Positions 7,576 through 15,434 are shown, numbered from the stretch's first letter. The stretch is DNA of 23,766 bases from an uncultured Ruminiclostridium sp. (GCA_934462775.1 CAKSIR010000020.1:1-23766); one strand, 5' to 3'. Notes: a model not told the origin generated them from the letters alone. Program-made: numbers and translations.

Positions 7576-8505
7576 ATGAGATTGATTACTCGCTCGGATT
7601 TTGACGGTCTTGCCTGCGGAGCGCTGCTCCTTGAAGCAGGTATTATTGACTCATGGACTTTTGCTCACCCAAAAGACATTCAGGACGGACTTGTTCCCGT
7701 AACGGAAAACGACGTTCTTGCAAACGTGCCTTTCGTCGAGGGCTGCGGACTGTGGTTCGACCACCACTCAAGCGAAGAGGAACGCGTTAAGTACAAGGGC
7801 AAATACAAGGGAGAAAGCCGTATTACTCCAAGCTGTGCAAGAATCATTTACGAATACTACGGCGGAAAGGAAAAATTCCCCCAGTTTGACGACCTTATGG
7901 CTGCGGTTGATAAGGTAGACTCGGGAAACCTCACAAGGGACGAAATACTCAACCCGCAGGGCTGGATTTTAGTCGGATTCTTAATGGACCCGAGAACAGG
8001 TCTTGGCCGTTTCCGCAATTTCACCATTAGCAACTATCAGCTTATGGAAAAGCTGCTTGTTTGCTGCCGCACGATGACAACTGCCGAAATACTTGCAATG
8101 CCCGATATTCAGGAAAGAATCGAGCTTTACAACGAGCAGACCGAGCTTTTCAAGAAGATGGTAGCCGAACACACGAGAGTTGAGCGCGACGTTATAATCT
8201 CCGACCTGCGCGGAGTCGACCCTATCTACACAGGCAACCGCTTCCTTATTTACAGCCTCTACCCTGAGCAGAACATTTCCGCATGGATAGTTTCGGGCAA
8301 GGGCGGCAAGGGCTGTTCCGTTGCGGTGGGCTACTCCATTCTCAACAGAACAAGCAGCGTAAACGTAGGCAGTCTTATGCTGAAGTACGGCGGCGGCGGT
8401 CACAAGGCGGTAGGTACCTGCCAGTTTGCAGACGAGGATATTGCCGAAAAGCTGCCGAAGCTGCTTGACGAGCTGGTAAATTACGACAAATACTATAATG
8501 TATAA
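7576..8505 (+). CDS. DHH/DHHA1-family phosphoesterase (exopolyphosphatase-like)
   Basis: A 309-residue protein of the DHH phosphoesterase superfamily. The N-terminal DHH domain has the metal-binding SDFDG (D8, D10) and the namesake D62-H63-H64. The C-terminal DHHA1 domain carries GGGGH (272-276), which contacts the phosphate of the substrate. Relatives hydrolyse short RNA, pAp, cyclic dinucleotides, pyrophosphate or polyphosphate, and this subgroup is often labelled exopolyphosphatase-related on weak grounds. There is no membrane segment, so it should be cytosolic. AAGGAA lies 9 bases before the ATG. It sits between two MoxR-DUF58 modules. A hairpin after its stop codon may reduce but not abolish read-through into module B. 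The fold is secure; the substrate is open. Confidence 0.85.
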   Translation: MRLITRSDFDGLACGALLLEAGIIDSWTFAHPKDIQDGLVPVTENDVLANVPFVEGCGLWFDHHSSEEERVKYKGKYKGESRITPSCARIIYEYYGGKEKFPQFDDLMAAVDKVDSGNLTRDEILNPQGWILVGFLMDPRTGLGRFRNFTISNYQLMEKLLVCCRTMTTAEILAMPDIQERIELYNEQTELFKKMVAEHTRVERDVIISDLRGVDPIYTGNRFLIYSLYPEQNISAWIVSGKGGKGCSVAVGYSILNRTSSVNVGSLMLKYGGGGHKAVGTCQFADEDIAEKLPKLLDELVNYDKYYNV

Positions 8506-8509
8506 ACTT

Positions 8510-8536
8510 ACAGGCGGCAAGCAGGCCGCCTGTTTT
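8510..8536 (+). terminator. Hairpin between the DHH gene and module B, possible attenuator
   Basis: A strong 9-bp stem ACAGGCGGC / GCCGCCTGT (8510-8518 with 8525-8533), with a 6-nt loop, ends in TTTTGA. The T run is only four long. The next gene starts 17 bases later and I see no well-spaced promoter between them, so module B probably depends on partial read-through. Confidence 0.55.
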
Positions 8537-8552
8537 GATATGAGGTAAAGCT

Positions 8553-9494
8553 ATGCAGTTACAGGATTTCTACAAGGCGCTTTCGTCAAATATAAGCAAG
8601 GTAATCAAAGGAAAGGACGAGGAAATAAAGCTTGTTATTGCCGCTCTCTGCGCAAAGGGACACGTTCTCCTTGAGGACGTTCCGGGAACAGGCAAAACCG
8701 TGCTTGCAAAGTCAATCGCCAAAAGCATAGGCGGCGATTTTGCAAGAATACAGTTCACCCCCGACCTGCTGCCGTCCGATATTACAGGCATTAACTTTTT
8801 CAGCATGAAAACTCAGGAGTTCTCGCTGAGAAAGGGTCCTGTGTTTACAAATATTCTCCTTGCCGATGAAATAAACCGCGCAACTCCCCGAACACAGTCA
8901 GCCCTCCTTGAATGTATGGAGGAACGGCAGGCAACCATTGACGGCGAAAGCTATGCCCTGCCTGCGCCTTTCTCGGTAATTGCAACAGAAAACCCCGTTG
9001 AAACGCAGGGAACATATCCGCTCCCCGAAGCGCAGCTCGACCGCTTTCTTATCAGACTTTCCCTCGGTTACAGCAGCCGTGAAAGCGAGCTTGAAATTCT
9101 CTCCGATTTCGGAGCCGTCCACCCTCTTGACAGAATAGGAACGGTTGTAGCGGCGGACGACCTGCTTAGCGCGCAAAACGAGGTGTGCGGCGTAAAGGTA
9201 AACGATACGGTTAAGGGCTACCTTGCGGATATTGCCGCTGCAACCAGAACCGACAGCCGCATAAAGCTTGGACTCAGCACAAGAGGTCTGCTGGCGCTTA
9301 TGCGAATGTCCCAAAGCATTGCCGCAATCGGCGGACGGGATTACGTTATCCCCGACGATGTAAAGCTGTGCGCGCCATACGTTATTGCTCACCGCATTAT
9401 CTGCCGCGAACGCGGACTTAAAGGCTCCCCTGCCGCCGAAATTGCGGCTGACATTCTGAACAGCGTTTCAGTGCCTACCGAAAGCATAGATTGA
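8553..9494 (+). CDS. MoxR-family AAA+ ATPase (module B)
   Basis: A 313-residue MoxR ATPase, paralogous to the one at 2639-3604 but clearly diverged. Walker A is DVPGTGKT (G45-T49), Walker B is LLADEIN (D105, E106), and the sensor 1 region reads ATENPVE. TYPLPEAQLDRF (about 154-165) is the family hallmark, and GLSTRG lies in the lid at the sensor 2 position. GAGGT lies 6 bases before the ATG. It starts a second MoxR-DUF58-membrane protein series, with the DUF58 gene one base downstream. As in the family generally, it probably remodels or activates its vWA-like neighbour. Two different MoxR subfamilies side by side suggest separate clients, not a recent duplication. Confidence 0.9.
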   Translation: MQLQDFYKALSSNISKVIKGKDEEIKLVIAALCAKGHVLLEDVPGTGKTVLAKSIAKSIGGDFARIQFTPDLLPSDITGINFFSMKTQEFSLRKGPVFTNILLADEINRATPRTQSALLECMEERQATIDGESYALPAPFSVIATENPVETQGTYPLPEAQLDRFLIRLSLGYSSRESELEILSDFGAVHPLDRIGTVVAADDLLSAQNEVCGVKVNDTVKGYLADIAAATRTDSRIKLGLSTRGLLALMRMSQSIAAIGGRDYVIPDDVKLCAPYVIAHRIICRERGLKGSPAAEIAADILNSVSVPTESID

Positions 9495-9495
9495 T

Positions 9496-10611
9496 ATGGA
9501 AGTAATTGTTATTGCGGTTATCTGCCTTTTAACTGCGTTTATCGAAATGACCGTCTACAAAAAGCTGGCGCTTAAGGGCATAACCTACACCCTTACAATA
9601 AGCGCCGCCGAGGCCGTTGAGGGCGATGAAATCGAAATAATCGAGCAGATAACCAACTGCAAAAGGCTGCCTGTCCCGTGGCTAAAAGCGGAAATTTCCG
9701 CCTCGCAGTGGCTTAAATTTGCAGGCACCGTTTCGGGCAAGGACAAAAACACACGCTTTGTCCCGAGCGTTTTTGTACTGCGCCCCAATCAGCGCTGCAC
9801 GCGGAAATGGAAGGTAACCTGCCTTAAGCGCGGCGTGTTCAGGCTGAACGACACAACCCTTGTGGCAAGCGATTTGCTGGGACTTGTTTCCGTTTCGGAG
9901 CGCGTTCGGGTTGACGCAAAAATAACCGTTCTGCCAAAGCCTGCCGAAATTGCAGAGCCTTTGCTTTCAAAAGAAGAGCTTTTCGGCAGCATTTTTGTCA
10001 AGCGCTTTATCTGCCCCGACCTGTTTGAAATTTCGGGAGTAAGGGAGTACGCCTCGCGCGACTCAATGAACTCAATACACTGGCAAAGCACCGCAAAAAC
10101 AGGTCGGCTCATGGTATACAACAACGAGTTCACCACGACCAACAGTGTGCTTGTCGCGCTGAATATGCAGCGCTCGGAGGACGGTCCGCTTAACTGCGCA
10201 AGCTTCAGCGACCTTGAATCATTCATAAAAATCAGCGCTTTTCTTTTTGAGGAATGTGCGGACAAAGGCATGAAAATTTCCCTTGCCGCAAACGGTTCCG
10301 ATGAAAACGGCGTCTTTGTCAGAGAATCCGACCTTCATTCCCTGCTGTATTCCCTTGCGGAAATCGAGGACAGCTGCACGCTGAGATTTGTCGAAATGTT
10401 TGATTACATCAGCCTTTCGGGATTTACCGACATAGTCATTATCACACCGTATATAAGCGGCGCTCTCGTCGATTTTGCGGAAAGGCAGCGCTGTGAAAAC
10501 CGCAATGTTGTGTTCTGCTGCGCCGAAAGCGCGGATATTCCTTTTGAAACCGTTAAAATCGGAAAAACCCACAGCTTTGTAAAGCCTTGCGAAGAAACGG
10601 AGGCGGTATAA
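9496..10611 (+). CDS. DUF58 vWA-like protein (module B)
   Basis: A 371-residue DUF58 protein. One N-terminal hydrophobic segment (about 2-18) probably anchors it in the membrane; module A's DUF58 protein has two. A beta-rich region follows, then the DUF58 signature VREYASRDSMNSIHW at about 182-196 (H195, W196) with AKTGRLMV directly after. The C-terminal half fits a degenerate vWA-like fold. The gene starts one base after the MoxR stop codon, and its TAA overlaps the next gene's ATG by one base (TAATG), so all three genes are likely translated as a coupled set. Its paralogue is at 3606-4808. Confidence 0.87.
   Translation: MEVIVIAVICLLTAFIEMTVYKKLALKGITYTLTISAAEAVEGDEIEIIEQITNCKRLPVPWLKAEISASQWLKFAGTVSGKDKNTRFVPSVFVLRPNQRCTRKWKVTCLKRGVFRLNDTTLVASDLLGLVSVSERVRVDAKITVLPKPAEIAEPLLSKEELFGSIFVKRFICPDLFEISGVREYASRDSMNSIHWQSTAKTGRLMVYNNEFTTTNSVLVALNMQRSEDGPLNCASFSDLESFIKISAFLFEECADKGMKISLAANGSDENGVFVRESDLHSLLYSLAEIEDSCTLRFVEMFDYISLSGFTDIVIITPYISGALVDFAERQRCENRNVVFCCAESADIPFETVKIGKTHSFVKPCEETEAV
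10599..10603 (+). promoter_or_regulatory. Ribosome binding site deciding the start at 10611
   Basis: GGAGG ends 7 bases before ATG 10611. An upstream in-frame TTG at 10587 would place this site inside the coding region, so the ATG is preferred. Confidence 0.8.
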
Positions 10612-11924
10612 TGAAGCACGAGTTTCTTCCGCTGAAAATCCTGTCGGCAGCGGGAATGTTTATCGTAATTTTCCCTATGCTCATTTTCAGCGACATTATC
10701 ACTACCGAACGTCTGTCGGCGGGATTCATTGCGTTTTACTACGGGCTGAGCCTTATTACCGCGGCTATCGGTTACTTTACCGCAAGAACAAGGCACTCCC
10801 GCCAATGGAAAAGCAAAACCGCTCAGACCGCTTTCAACGTTTTCACAAGAATTATCGGAATCGTGTTGGCTTTACTGCCGCCGGTTATCGGAATAATATT
10901 CCGACTTGGCGCGGTGTTCAGCGTTACTCTCGGGCTTACGCTGCTGTTTGGCTATTTTGTTGGCTACAAGTTTTACTGCAAATCCTTCAGCGACATTTAC
11001 ACAGCTCCGTGGCTTGCGGGATATGTGGTTGAATTTTTCATCTGCTTTTTCCTTTATCAAAGCTATTCCCCTGATGAATTGGTTGAAACGGGCAAAAATA
11101 TACTGATTTACTCAATGCTGATTGAGGTTCTGATTACGGCTGTACTGATAAATCAGACCAACATTTCCGTTCATACAAACCGCCGCAAAGGAACAAAAGC
11201 CATTGTCCCAAAAGGGCTTAGAGTTTACAACATGGGACTGATTGCTCTTATTTCTGTAATATTTGCCGCGATTTATACTTTACGTAATCAAATAAGCTAT
11301 GCGCTTTATCAGATTTATAGGTTGATAGTGTGGCTGATACTTAAGCTTATGGCTTCCCTTTCATCAGATCCCGTGGACGTTACCTTTGACGGTCAGGCAA
11401 TCGCCGACGAAGCGTTTACCGTAAACGAGGGCGGCGAAATTCTCAATCTCATAATAAAAATTCTGTTCATCGGAATTGTAATATCCCTGCTGATAATTTT
11501 CAGAAAAAATATTTTATCGGCTATAAAATCTCTGGCTGCACGATTCAACAGAAAGGATAAAATCACCGCCGAAAATGAAGCGGCATTCACTGACTGCTAC
11601 GAGAATATCGTTTTTGACAAGAAGAACAAGCGTGCAAAAAACAGCCTTAAGGCGGCAGTCAAAGCCTACCGAAGAGAGCAGAATCCGGAGGTAAAGTATC
11701 GCTTAGGATACCGTTCGTTCATGATTTGGATGAAGATGAACAACATTCCGCCAAACCGCTCCGACACTGCGTATACCCACTTAAAAAGGTCGAAGGATAA
11801 AATTACTGACGGTAATACATTGTCAAATATTGTCGAGATGTATAATCTAATTCGGTACAGCTCCGCAAAGCCGACCGATGAAAACCTTGCTGAAATGGAT
11901 AGGCTTATTGAGATTATAAAGTAA
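10611..11924 (+). CDS. Polytopic membrane protein with DUF4129-like cytosolic tail (module B)
   Basis: A 437-residue protein that I cannot place in a named family with confidence. Hydrophobic segments lie at about 9-29, 38-57, 76-95, 100-118, 131-150, 165-183, 208-228, 233-249 and 280-299. A cytosolic tail of about 130 residues ends in helices around IPPNRSDTAYTHL and a final VEMYNLIRYSS..LAEMDRL stretch. That tail resembles the DUF4129-like tail of the module A transglutaminase in length, position and pattern. No transglutaminase triad is present. It is the third gene of module B, overlapping the DUF58 stop codon by one base, and so takes the place the transglutaminase holds in module A. It may be the membrane platform of the module; this is inferred from context. 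Confidence 0.75.
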   Translation: MKHEFLPLKILSAAGMFIVIFPMLIFSDIITTERLSAGFIAFYYGLSLITAAIGYFTARTRHSRQWKSKTAQTAFNVFTRIIGIVLALLPPVIGIIFRLGAVFSVTLGLTLLFGYFVGYKFYCKSFSDIYTAPWLAGYVVEFFICFFLYQSYSPDELVETGKNILIYSMLIEVLITAVLINQTNISVHTNRRKGTKAIVPKGLRVYNMGLIALISVIFAAIYTLRNQISYALYQIYRLIVWLILKLMASLSSDPVDVTFDGQAIADEAFTVNEGGEILNLIIKILFIGIVISLLIIFRKNILSAIKSLAARFNRKDKITAENEAAFTDCYENIVFDKKNKRAKNSLKAAVKAYRREQNPEVKYRLGYRSFMIWMKMNNIPPNRSDTAYTHLKRSKDKITDGNTLSNIVEMYNLIRYSSAKPTDENLAEMDRLIEIIK

Positions 11925-11925
11925 A

Positions 11926-12004
11926 AGCTCCCTTTGCAATTCGATATGCACCCTAAAAGTCAGACGCTTTTGGGGTGCATATCATGTATGTGGGAGCCTT
12001 TTTT
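11926..12004. terminator. Long nested bidirectional terminator
   Basis: An inner 17-bp stem (11943-11959 with 11967-11983, one T-G wobble, 7-nt loop) is enclosed by an outer GCTCCC / GGGAGC pair (11927-11932 with 11992-11997). A CTTTTTT run follows on the plus strand, and a TTTT run follows on the minus strand. It serves the converging module B and glycosyltransferase genes. Its plus-strand T run overlaps the glycosyltransferase stop codon. Confidence 0.8.
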
Positions 12005-13430
12005 AACGTTTTTCTTTTTTCTCGTACAGCTTTTCTGTTATTTTGTCTTTTTTCTCTTTTATCTTGTCAGTGTTTTCCTGAACCTTTGTTTTTAGCTTGT
12101 CGCTGTTCTCCTGCACCTTAGTTTTCAGCTTATCGCTGTTCTCCTGCACCTTAGTTTTCAGCTTATCGCTGTTTTCCTGCACCTTATCTATCGCCGAGCA
12201 AATATCCGCAACAAAGCCGAAAAATTCGTCCTTTTTCTTTTCCTCCCTGTGAGGAACAGGCGGCATACTCTTTTTTCTGTCAAGGACTATCTGATAGCGT
12301 TCGTAAGCCTTGGCAACGGAATCTTCCCATGACATATACAGATCGTTTGCGGCGTTTTCGCCGATTATATGCGCGCCCTCAAGATTGTGGCAGACATTTA
12401 TAACCGCTGCGCTCAGCGATTCGGCGTTTTCATCAATAAAAATGCCGTTTCGTCCGTCTTCAACGTCCTCGGCGGCGCAGCTTTCCCTAATCAGCATACT
12501 GCCAAGGCTGCAAGCTGCAGCCTCGCGGACAACAATCCCGTTTGTGTCGTAGGTTGACGGGAACAGGAACAGGTCGGCTGCACAAAAATATACTTTCAGC
12601 AGCTTTCTGTCGCTGATTGCGCCTGTATAAATGCACACGTCGGTAAGTCCCAGCTCCTCGGTGTATTTTTCCATTTCATCGCGGTCGTTGCCGTCGCCTA
12701 CAATGAGCATTCTGAAATCCTCGCCGTATTCTCTTGCAATTTTCAGACCGTCGAGAATAATTTTTATCCCCTTGTACCATCTCAGTCTGCCCACAAAGAG
12801 AAAAACAGGCAGCCCCTCAGGTATGCCGTATTTGGCTTTCAGCGCCGAGATCTCGTCTGACGAAGCTCTGCCTTTAGGGAAATCAACGCCGTTTTCCATT
12901 ACGACATAATCGCCGTAATAACCCAGATTGCGCATATTTTCACCTGCGCCATGGCTTACTGCCCACACTTCGTCACAGGCGTAAATATTCTGTTCAAGAA
13001 ATCGCAGGGACATTGTCTGTATCAGATTTGACTTTACAGCCTTTCTCAGGTCGATGTCAAACTTCGTGTGATATGTAAGGATAATCGGCACGTCCTTTGT
13101 CTTGCGCAGCGTTCTTGCAAGCAGCGTTGACATTATAGGACAATGGCTGTGGATAATATCTATTTTTTCCTTCTCCATTGCGTTGATAACATTGGCGTCA
13201 AAGGGATAACCCGCTCTGTATCCTACCAGCTTCGTGGTGTTGATGCTGGGGTATCTGTAAACCGGGAAGGGGTAGTTATCAACGTATTCCGGCACCTTCG
13301 GAGTGCCTATTACAACATTTCCGTATTTTCTCTGTATTATTTCGGCGTAATTTATCACCGCGTTCGAAACTCCGTCTATGACAGGCGGAAATGAATCGTT
13401 GAGCAAACAAACACTTAGCTTATCCGACAT
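12003..13430 (-). CDS. GT4-family glycosyltransferase with 11-residue repeat tail
   Basis: A 475-residue GT-B, GT4 retaining glycosyltransferase that resembles 1,2-diacylglycerol 3-glucosyltransferases. The N-terminal acceptor domain begins NDSFPPVIDGVSN (11-23) and has IIHSHCP (92-98) and LTYHTKFD (118-125). The C-terminal nucleotide-sugar domain has FVGRLRWYKG (212-221) and the EX7E-type site, here D295-x7-E303, so the first Glu is Asp. It probably adds a sugar to a membrane lipid at the cytosolic face. Residues 416-459 are four 11-mers of KVQENSDKLKT type, which can form a charged amphipathic helix or coiled coil, followed by a Lys-rich end. AGGAGGT lies 6 bases before the ATG. Exact acceptor and sugar are not determined. 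Confidence 0.85.
   Translation of the reverse strand: MSDKLSVCLLNDSFPPVIDGVSNAVINYAEIIQRKYGNVVIGTPKVPEYVDNYPFPVYRYPSINTTKLVGYRAGYPFDANVINAMEKEKIDIIHSHCPIMSTLLARTLRKTKDVPIILTYHTKFDIDLRKAVKSNLIQTMSLRFLEQNIYACDEVWAVSHGAGENMRNLGYYGDYVVMENGVDFPKGRASSDEISALKAKYGIPEGLPVFLFVGRLRWYKGIKIILDGLKIAREYGEDFRMLIVGDGNDRDEMEKYTEELGLTDVCIYTGAISDRKLLKVYFCAADLFLFPSTYDTNGIVVREAAACSLGSMLIRESCAAEDVEDGRNGIFIDENAESLSAAVINVCHNLEGAHIIGENAANDLYMSWEDSVAKAYERYQIVLDRKKSMPPVPHREEKKKDEFFGFVADICSAIDKVQENSDKLKTKVQENSDKLKTKVQENSDKLKTKVQENTDKIKEKKDKITEKLYEKKEKR
12054..12185 (-). repeat. 33-bp tandem repeats encoding four 11-residue units
   Basis: Four in-frame 33-bp units lie near the 3' end of the glycosyltransferase gene. The copies at 12105-12137 and 12138-12170 are identical base for base. 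The unit at 12072-12104 differs at several positions, and the outer partial units are more diverged. Identity of adjacent copies points to recent expansion by slippage or unequal recombination. Confidence 0.9.
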
Positions 13431-13465
13431 AATATTACCTCCTGTTATTTGTGCTGTACTATTTT

Positions 13466-13494
13466 ATTATACTATATTTTTAACAAAAGTGCAA
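13466..13494 (-). promoter_or_regulatory. SigA-type promoter of the glycosyltransferase gene
   Basis: On the minus strand, TTGCAC (13494-13489), a 17-nt spacer and consensus TATAAT (13471-13466) lie 35 bases before the ATG. It is divergent from the promoter of the small four-Cys protein, with -35 boxes about 21 bases apart. Confidence 0.8.
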
Positions 13495-13515
13495 CGCCAA
13501 AACGCTCTTTTTGTG

Positions 13516-13544
13516 TTGAAAAATGCGGACAAAGGTGATATAAT
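13516..13544 (+). promoter_or_regulatory. Promoter of the small four-Cys protein gene
   Basis: TTGAAA (13516-13521), a 17-nt spacer and consensus TATAAT (13539-13544) with an extended TGA directly before it. The leader is short, about 22 nt. Confidence 0.8.
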
Positions 13545-13556
13545 TATAGGAGATTC

Positions 13557-13562
13557 AGGAGG
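13557..13562 (+). promoter_or_regulatory. Ribosome binding site deciding the start at 13573
   Basis: AGGAGG lies 10 bases before ATG 13573. The longer in-frame open frame from 13378 runs across the promoter and the divergent gene, so it is not the real protein. Confidence 0.8.
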
Positions 13563-13572
13563 TGCGGCGACT

Positions 13573-13749
13573 ATGAGCGATAAGTGCGACAACTGCGTAA
13601 ATTACATCTACAACGACGAATACGAAATATACGAGTGCCTTGTAAATCTTGACGAGGACGAGATGTATAATTTTATGAAAGGCTCATTTGATAACTGCCC
13701 TTATTTCAAGCAGTACGACGAATACGGCCTTGTAAGAAAGCAGAACTGA
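13573..13749 (+). CDS. Small four-cysteine protein (DUF6472-like)
   Basis: A 58-residue acidic protein with C5-x2-C8, C22 and C42, a spacing that would suit one bound zinc or iron-sulfur site. It has a conserved-looking LDEDEM centre (26-31) and an aromatic C-P-Y-F (42-45). By memory it matches a small Clostridia family labelled DUF6472; no function is known for that family. It has its own extended -10 promoter, a strong ribosome binding site and a perfect terminator, so it appears to be a real, well-expressed gene. It is divergent from the glycosyltransferase and convergent with the chemoreceptor. There is no signal peptide or membrane segment, so it should be cytosolic. Confidence 0.8.
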   Translation: MSDKCDNCVNYIYNDEYEIYECLVNLDEDEMYNFMKGSFDNCPYFKQYDEYGLVRKQN

Positions 13750-13754
13750 CAATA

Positions 13755-13785
13755 AAAATCCCGACACCAGGTCGGGATTTTCTTG
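13755..13785. terminator. Bidirectional terminator between the four-Cys gene and the chemoreceptor gene
   Basis: A perfect 11-bp stem AAAATCCCGAC / GTCGGGATTTT (13755-13765 with 13771-13781) with a 5-nt loop. T-rich runs follow on both strands, so it can serve both converging genes. Confidence 0.85.
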
Positions 13786-13798
13786 TTTTATTTGTTAA

Positions 13799-15238
13799 TC
13801 AATACTTGTCGTCTTCGCCCAGGTTGATTACCGAGGACGGCTTTGGAGCAGCTGCCGCAGGAGCAGCCTTTATCGCCTCAGGCGCAGGAGAAGCGTATTC
13901 ATTGGAGCTAAATGACTTGAGCGAGCCTGTTGCCTTTGACATAACAGACTTCTTAACCTTGAACTGACCGATTTCAGACTGGAGCATATTTGAGCGGCTT
14001 GTAAGCTCCTGTGAGCTTGCAGCGCACTGTTCTGCTGTTGCTGAGGTTGTCTGAACAACAACGCTGATCTGGTCGATGCCCATATTGATTTGTGCAACGG
14101 CTGTTGCCTGCTCTTCGCAAGCCTTTGAAACCTTAGTAACAATCTTGTTGATTTCTTCCTCGTGCTGTGCGATTGTGTTAAGAGCGTTAGCTGTTGAGTT
14201 AGCCTTGATAACGCCTTCCTCAACGCTTCTTACGCTGCCTTCAATAAGAGCAGTCGTCTGCTGTGCAGCGTCCTGCGACTTCATAGCCAGGTTCTTTACC
14301 TCGTCGGCAACTACTGCGAAGCCCTTGCCGGCTTCACCTGCTCTTGCTGCCTCAACTGCCGAGTTAAGAGCAAGAATGTTTGTCTGGAATGCAATATCTT
14401 CAATAACCTTGATAATCTTTGCGATTTCGGAAGAGGACTTGCTGATGTCGTCCATCGCCTTGAGCATTTCTGCCATTTCGCGGTTGCCGTTTTCAACCTC
14501 CTTGACAGTCAGCGCAACGTTATCAAGCGCGTCCTTTGCGTTGTTTGCGTTGTTGTCAACTGCGTCCTTGACTTCGGCAATAGATGCGGAAAGCTCTTCA
14601 ATTGTGCTTGCCTGTTCGGTTGCACCCTGTGAAAGGTTCTGAGATGCGGAGGCAACCTGTTCGCCGCCGCTGTTTACTTCAACAGCACCCTGATAGATAT
14701 TTGCGAAAACTCTGTTGATGCTGTCGCTGAGCTTTCTGATGCTCTTGCCTACCGCATCGTTCTCTGAACGAAGAGTAATGTCGGAGGTAAAGTCGCCGTC
14801 GGCGATAGTTGCAATTTCCTTAGCCTGAAGCTGGGAACTTTTTATCATTTTTCTGAACGAATGTGCGATAACGCCGAATTCATTATCTTTTCTGTATGTA
14901 ACGTCTGCATTTATATCGCCGTTTGCAATCTTTTCGGCAGCCTGCGCTAAATCCGCAAGAGGAACGGAAATTTCTCTGTTTACATAGTTAATCATGAATA
15001 TGCAGGCAATTGTAAGACCTACGAAAATAACACACGGAATTGCGATAAGCAAAATATCAAGCAGCTCTGACGACTTGATGATGTCCAGTCCCATACCGTC
15101 AGGAACCAGCGCGGTCAGCTTCTGACCGTTAATCATTGAGATAACACAGAGAATAACGATTGAAACCGCATTTAAAAATGCAATGCCAATCACTGCCAAG
15201 AATGCGCCCCGAACAATTGATTTCATGTTTCCTTTCAT
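13799..15238 (-). CDS. Methyl-accepting chemotaxis protein without an extracellular sensor domain
   Basis: A 479-residue chemoreceptor. Two membrane helices (about 12-36 and 60-86) enclose only about 23 residues, too few for a ligand-binding domain. A HAMP domain follows (about 87-140), with a second HAMP-like segment to about 182. The signalling coiled coil has its CheA/CheW-contacting tip at [22 protein letters not shown] (281-302), which is close to the family consensus. The C-terminal tail after 430 is Ala/Pro-rich and flexible and ends EDDKY; no NWETF-type tether is seen. It could sense membrane state, internal signals or a partner protein. The ATG at 15238 has GAGGTG 5 bases upstream. 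An alternative start is ATG four codons later. It may signal with the CheV encoded at 1600-2505. Confidence 0.9.
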   Translation of the reverse strand: MKGNMKSIVRGAFLAVIGIAFLNAVSIVILCVISMINGQKLTALVPDGMGLDIIKSSELLDILLIAIPCVIFVGLTIACIFMINYVNREISVPLADLAQAAEKIANGDINADVTYRKDNEFGVIAHSFRKMIKSSQLQAKEIATIADGDFTSDITLRSENDAVGKSIRKLSDSINRVFANIYQGAVEVNSGGEQVASASQNLSQGATEQASTIEELSASIAEVKDAVDNNANNAKDALDNVALTVKEVENGNREMAEMLKAMDDISKSSSEIAKIIKVIEDIAFQTNILALNSAVEAARAGEAGKGFAVVADEVKNLAMKSQDAAQQTTALIEGSVRSVEEGVIKANSTANALNTIAQHEEEINKIVTKVSKACEEQATAVAQINMGIDQISVVVQTTSATAEQCAASSQELTSRSNMLQSEIGQFKVKKSVMSKATGSLKSFSSNEYASPAPEAIKAAPAAAAPKPSSVINLGEDDKY

Positions 15239-15336
15239 AACACACCTCTTAACTACAGTATCAAACTGTAAATTTGTACCAATTCACTATTTTCGAATGA
15301 AATGATATTTATAAATCGTTTTAAATTTACCATATC

Positions 15337-15345
15337 ATTATAGCA
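15337..15345 (-). promoter_or_regulatory. Extended -10 promoter of the chemoreceptor gene
   Basis: On the minus strand, TGC directly precedes consensus TATAAT (15342-15337). No good -35 hexamer is seen at the right distance, which fits an extended -10 promoter. The predicted leader is about 90 nt and includes a small TACAG/CTGTA stem-loop at 15254-15270. I see no SigD (motility) promoter. Confidence 0.55.
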
Positions 15346-15434
15346 TATTTTCCCCAAAAAATATACATATTTTTATATTTTTGTAGAAAATGCTGTAAAT
15401 GTAACCGAAAATGAATATATTTTTAATAAAATCG

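Noticed and set aside
8465..8499. Promoter for module B inside the 3' end of the DHH gene
   Set aside because: TATAAT (8494-8499) is present, but the nearest TTGACG (8465-8470) is 23 bases away, too far for a normal promoter, and no extended TG is seen.
12054..12185. CRISPR-like array
   Set aside because: The repeats are directly adjacent 33-bp units without spacers and are in frame within a coding region.
13378..13572. Upstream extension of the small four-Cys protein to 123 residues
   Set aside because: The extension runs through the divergent glycosyltransferase start and both promoters. The AGGAGG site at 13557 fits ATG 13573.
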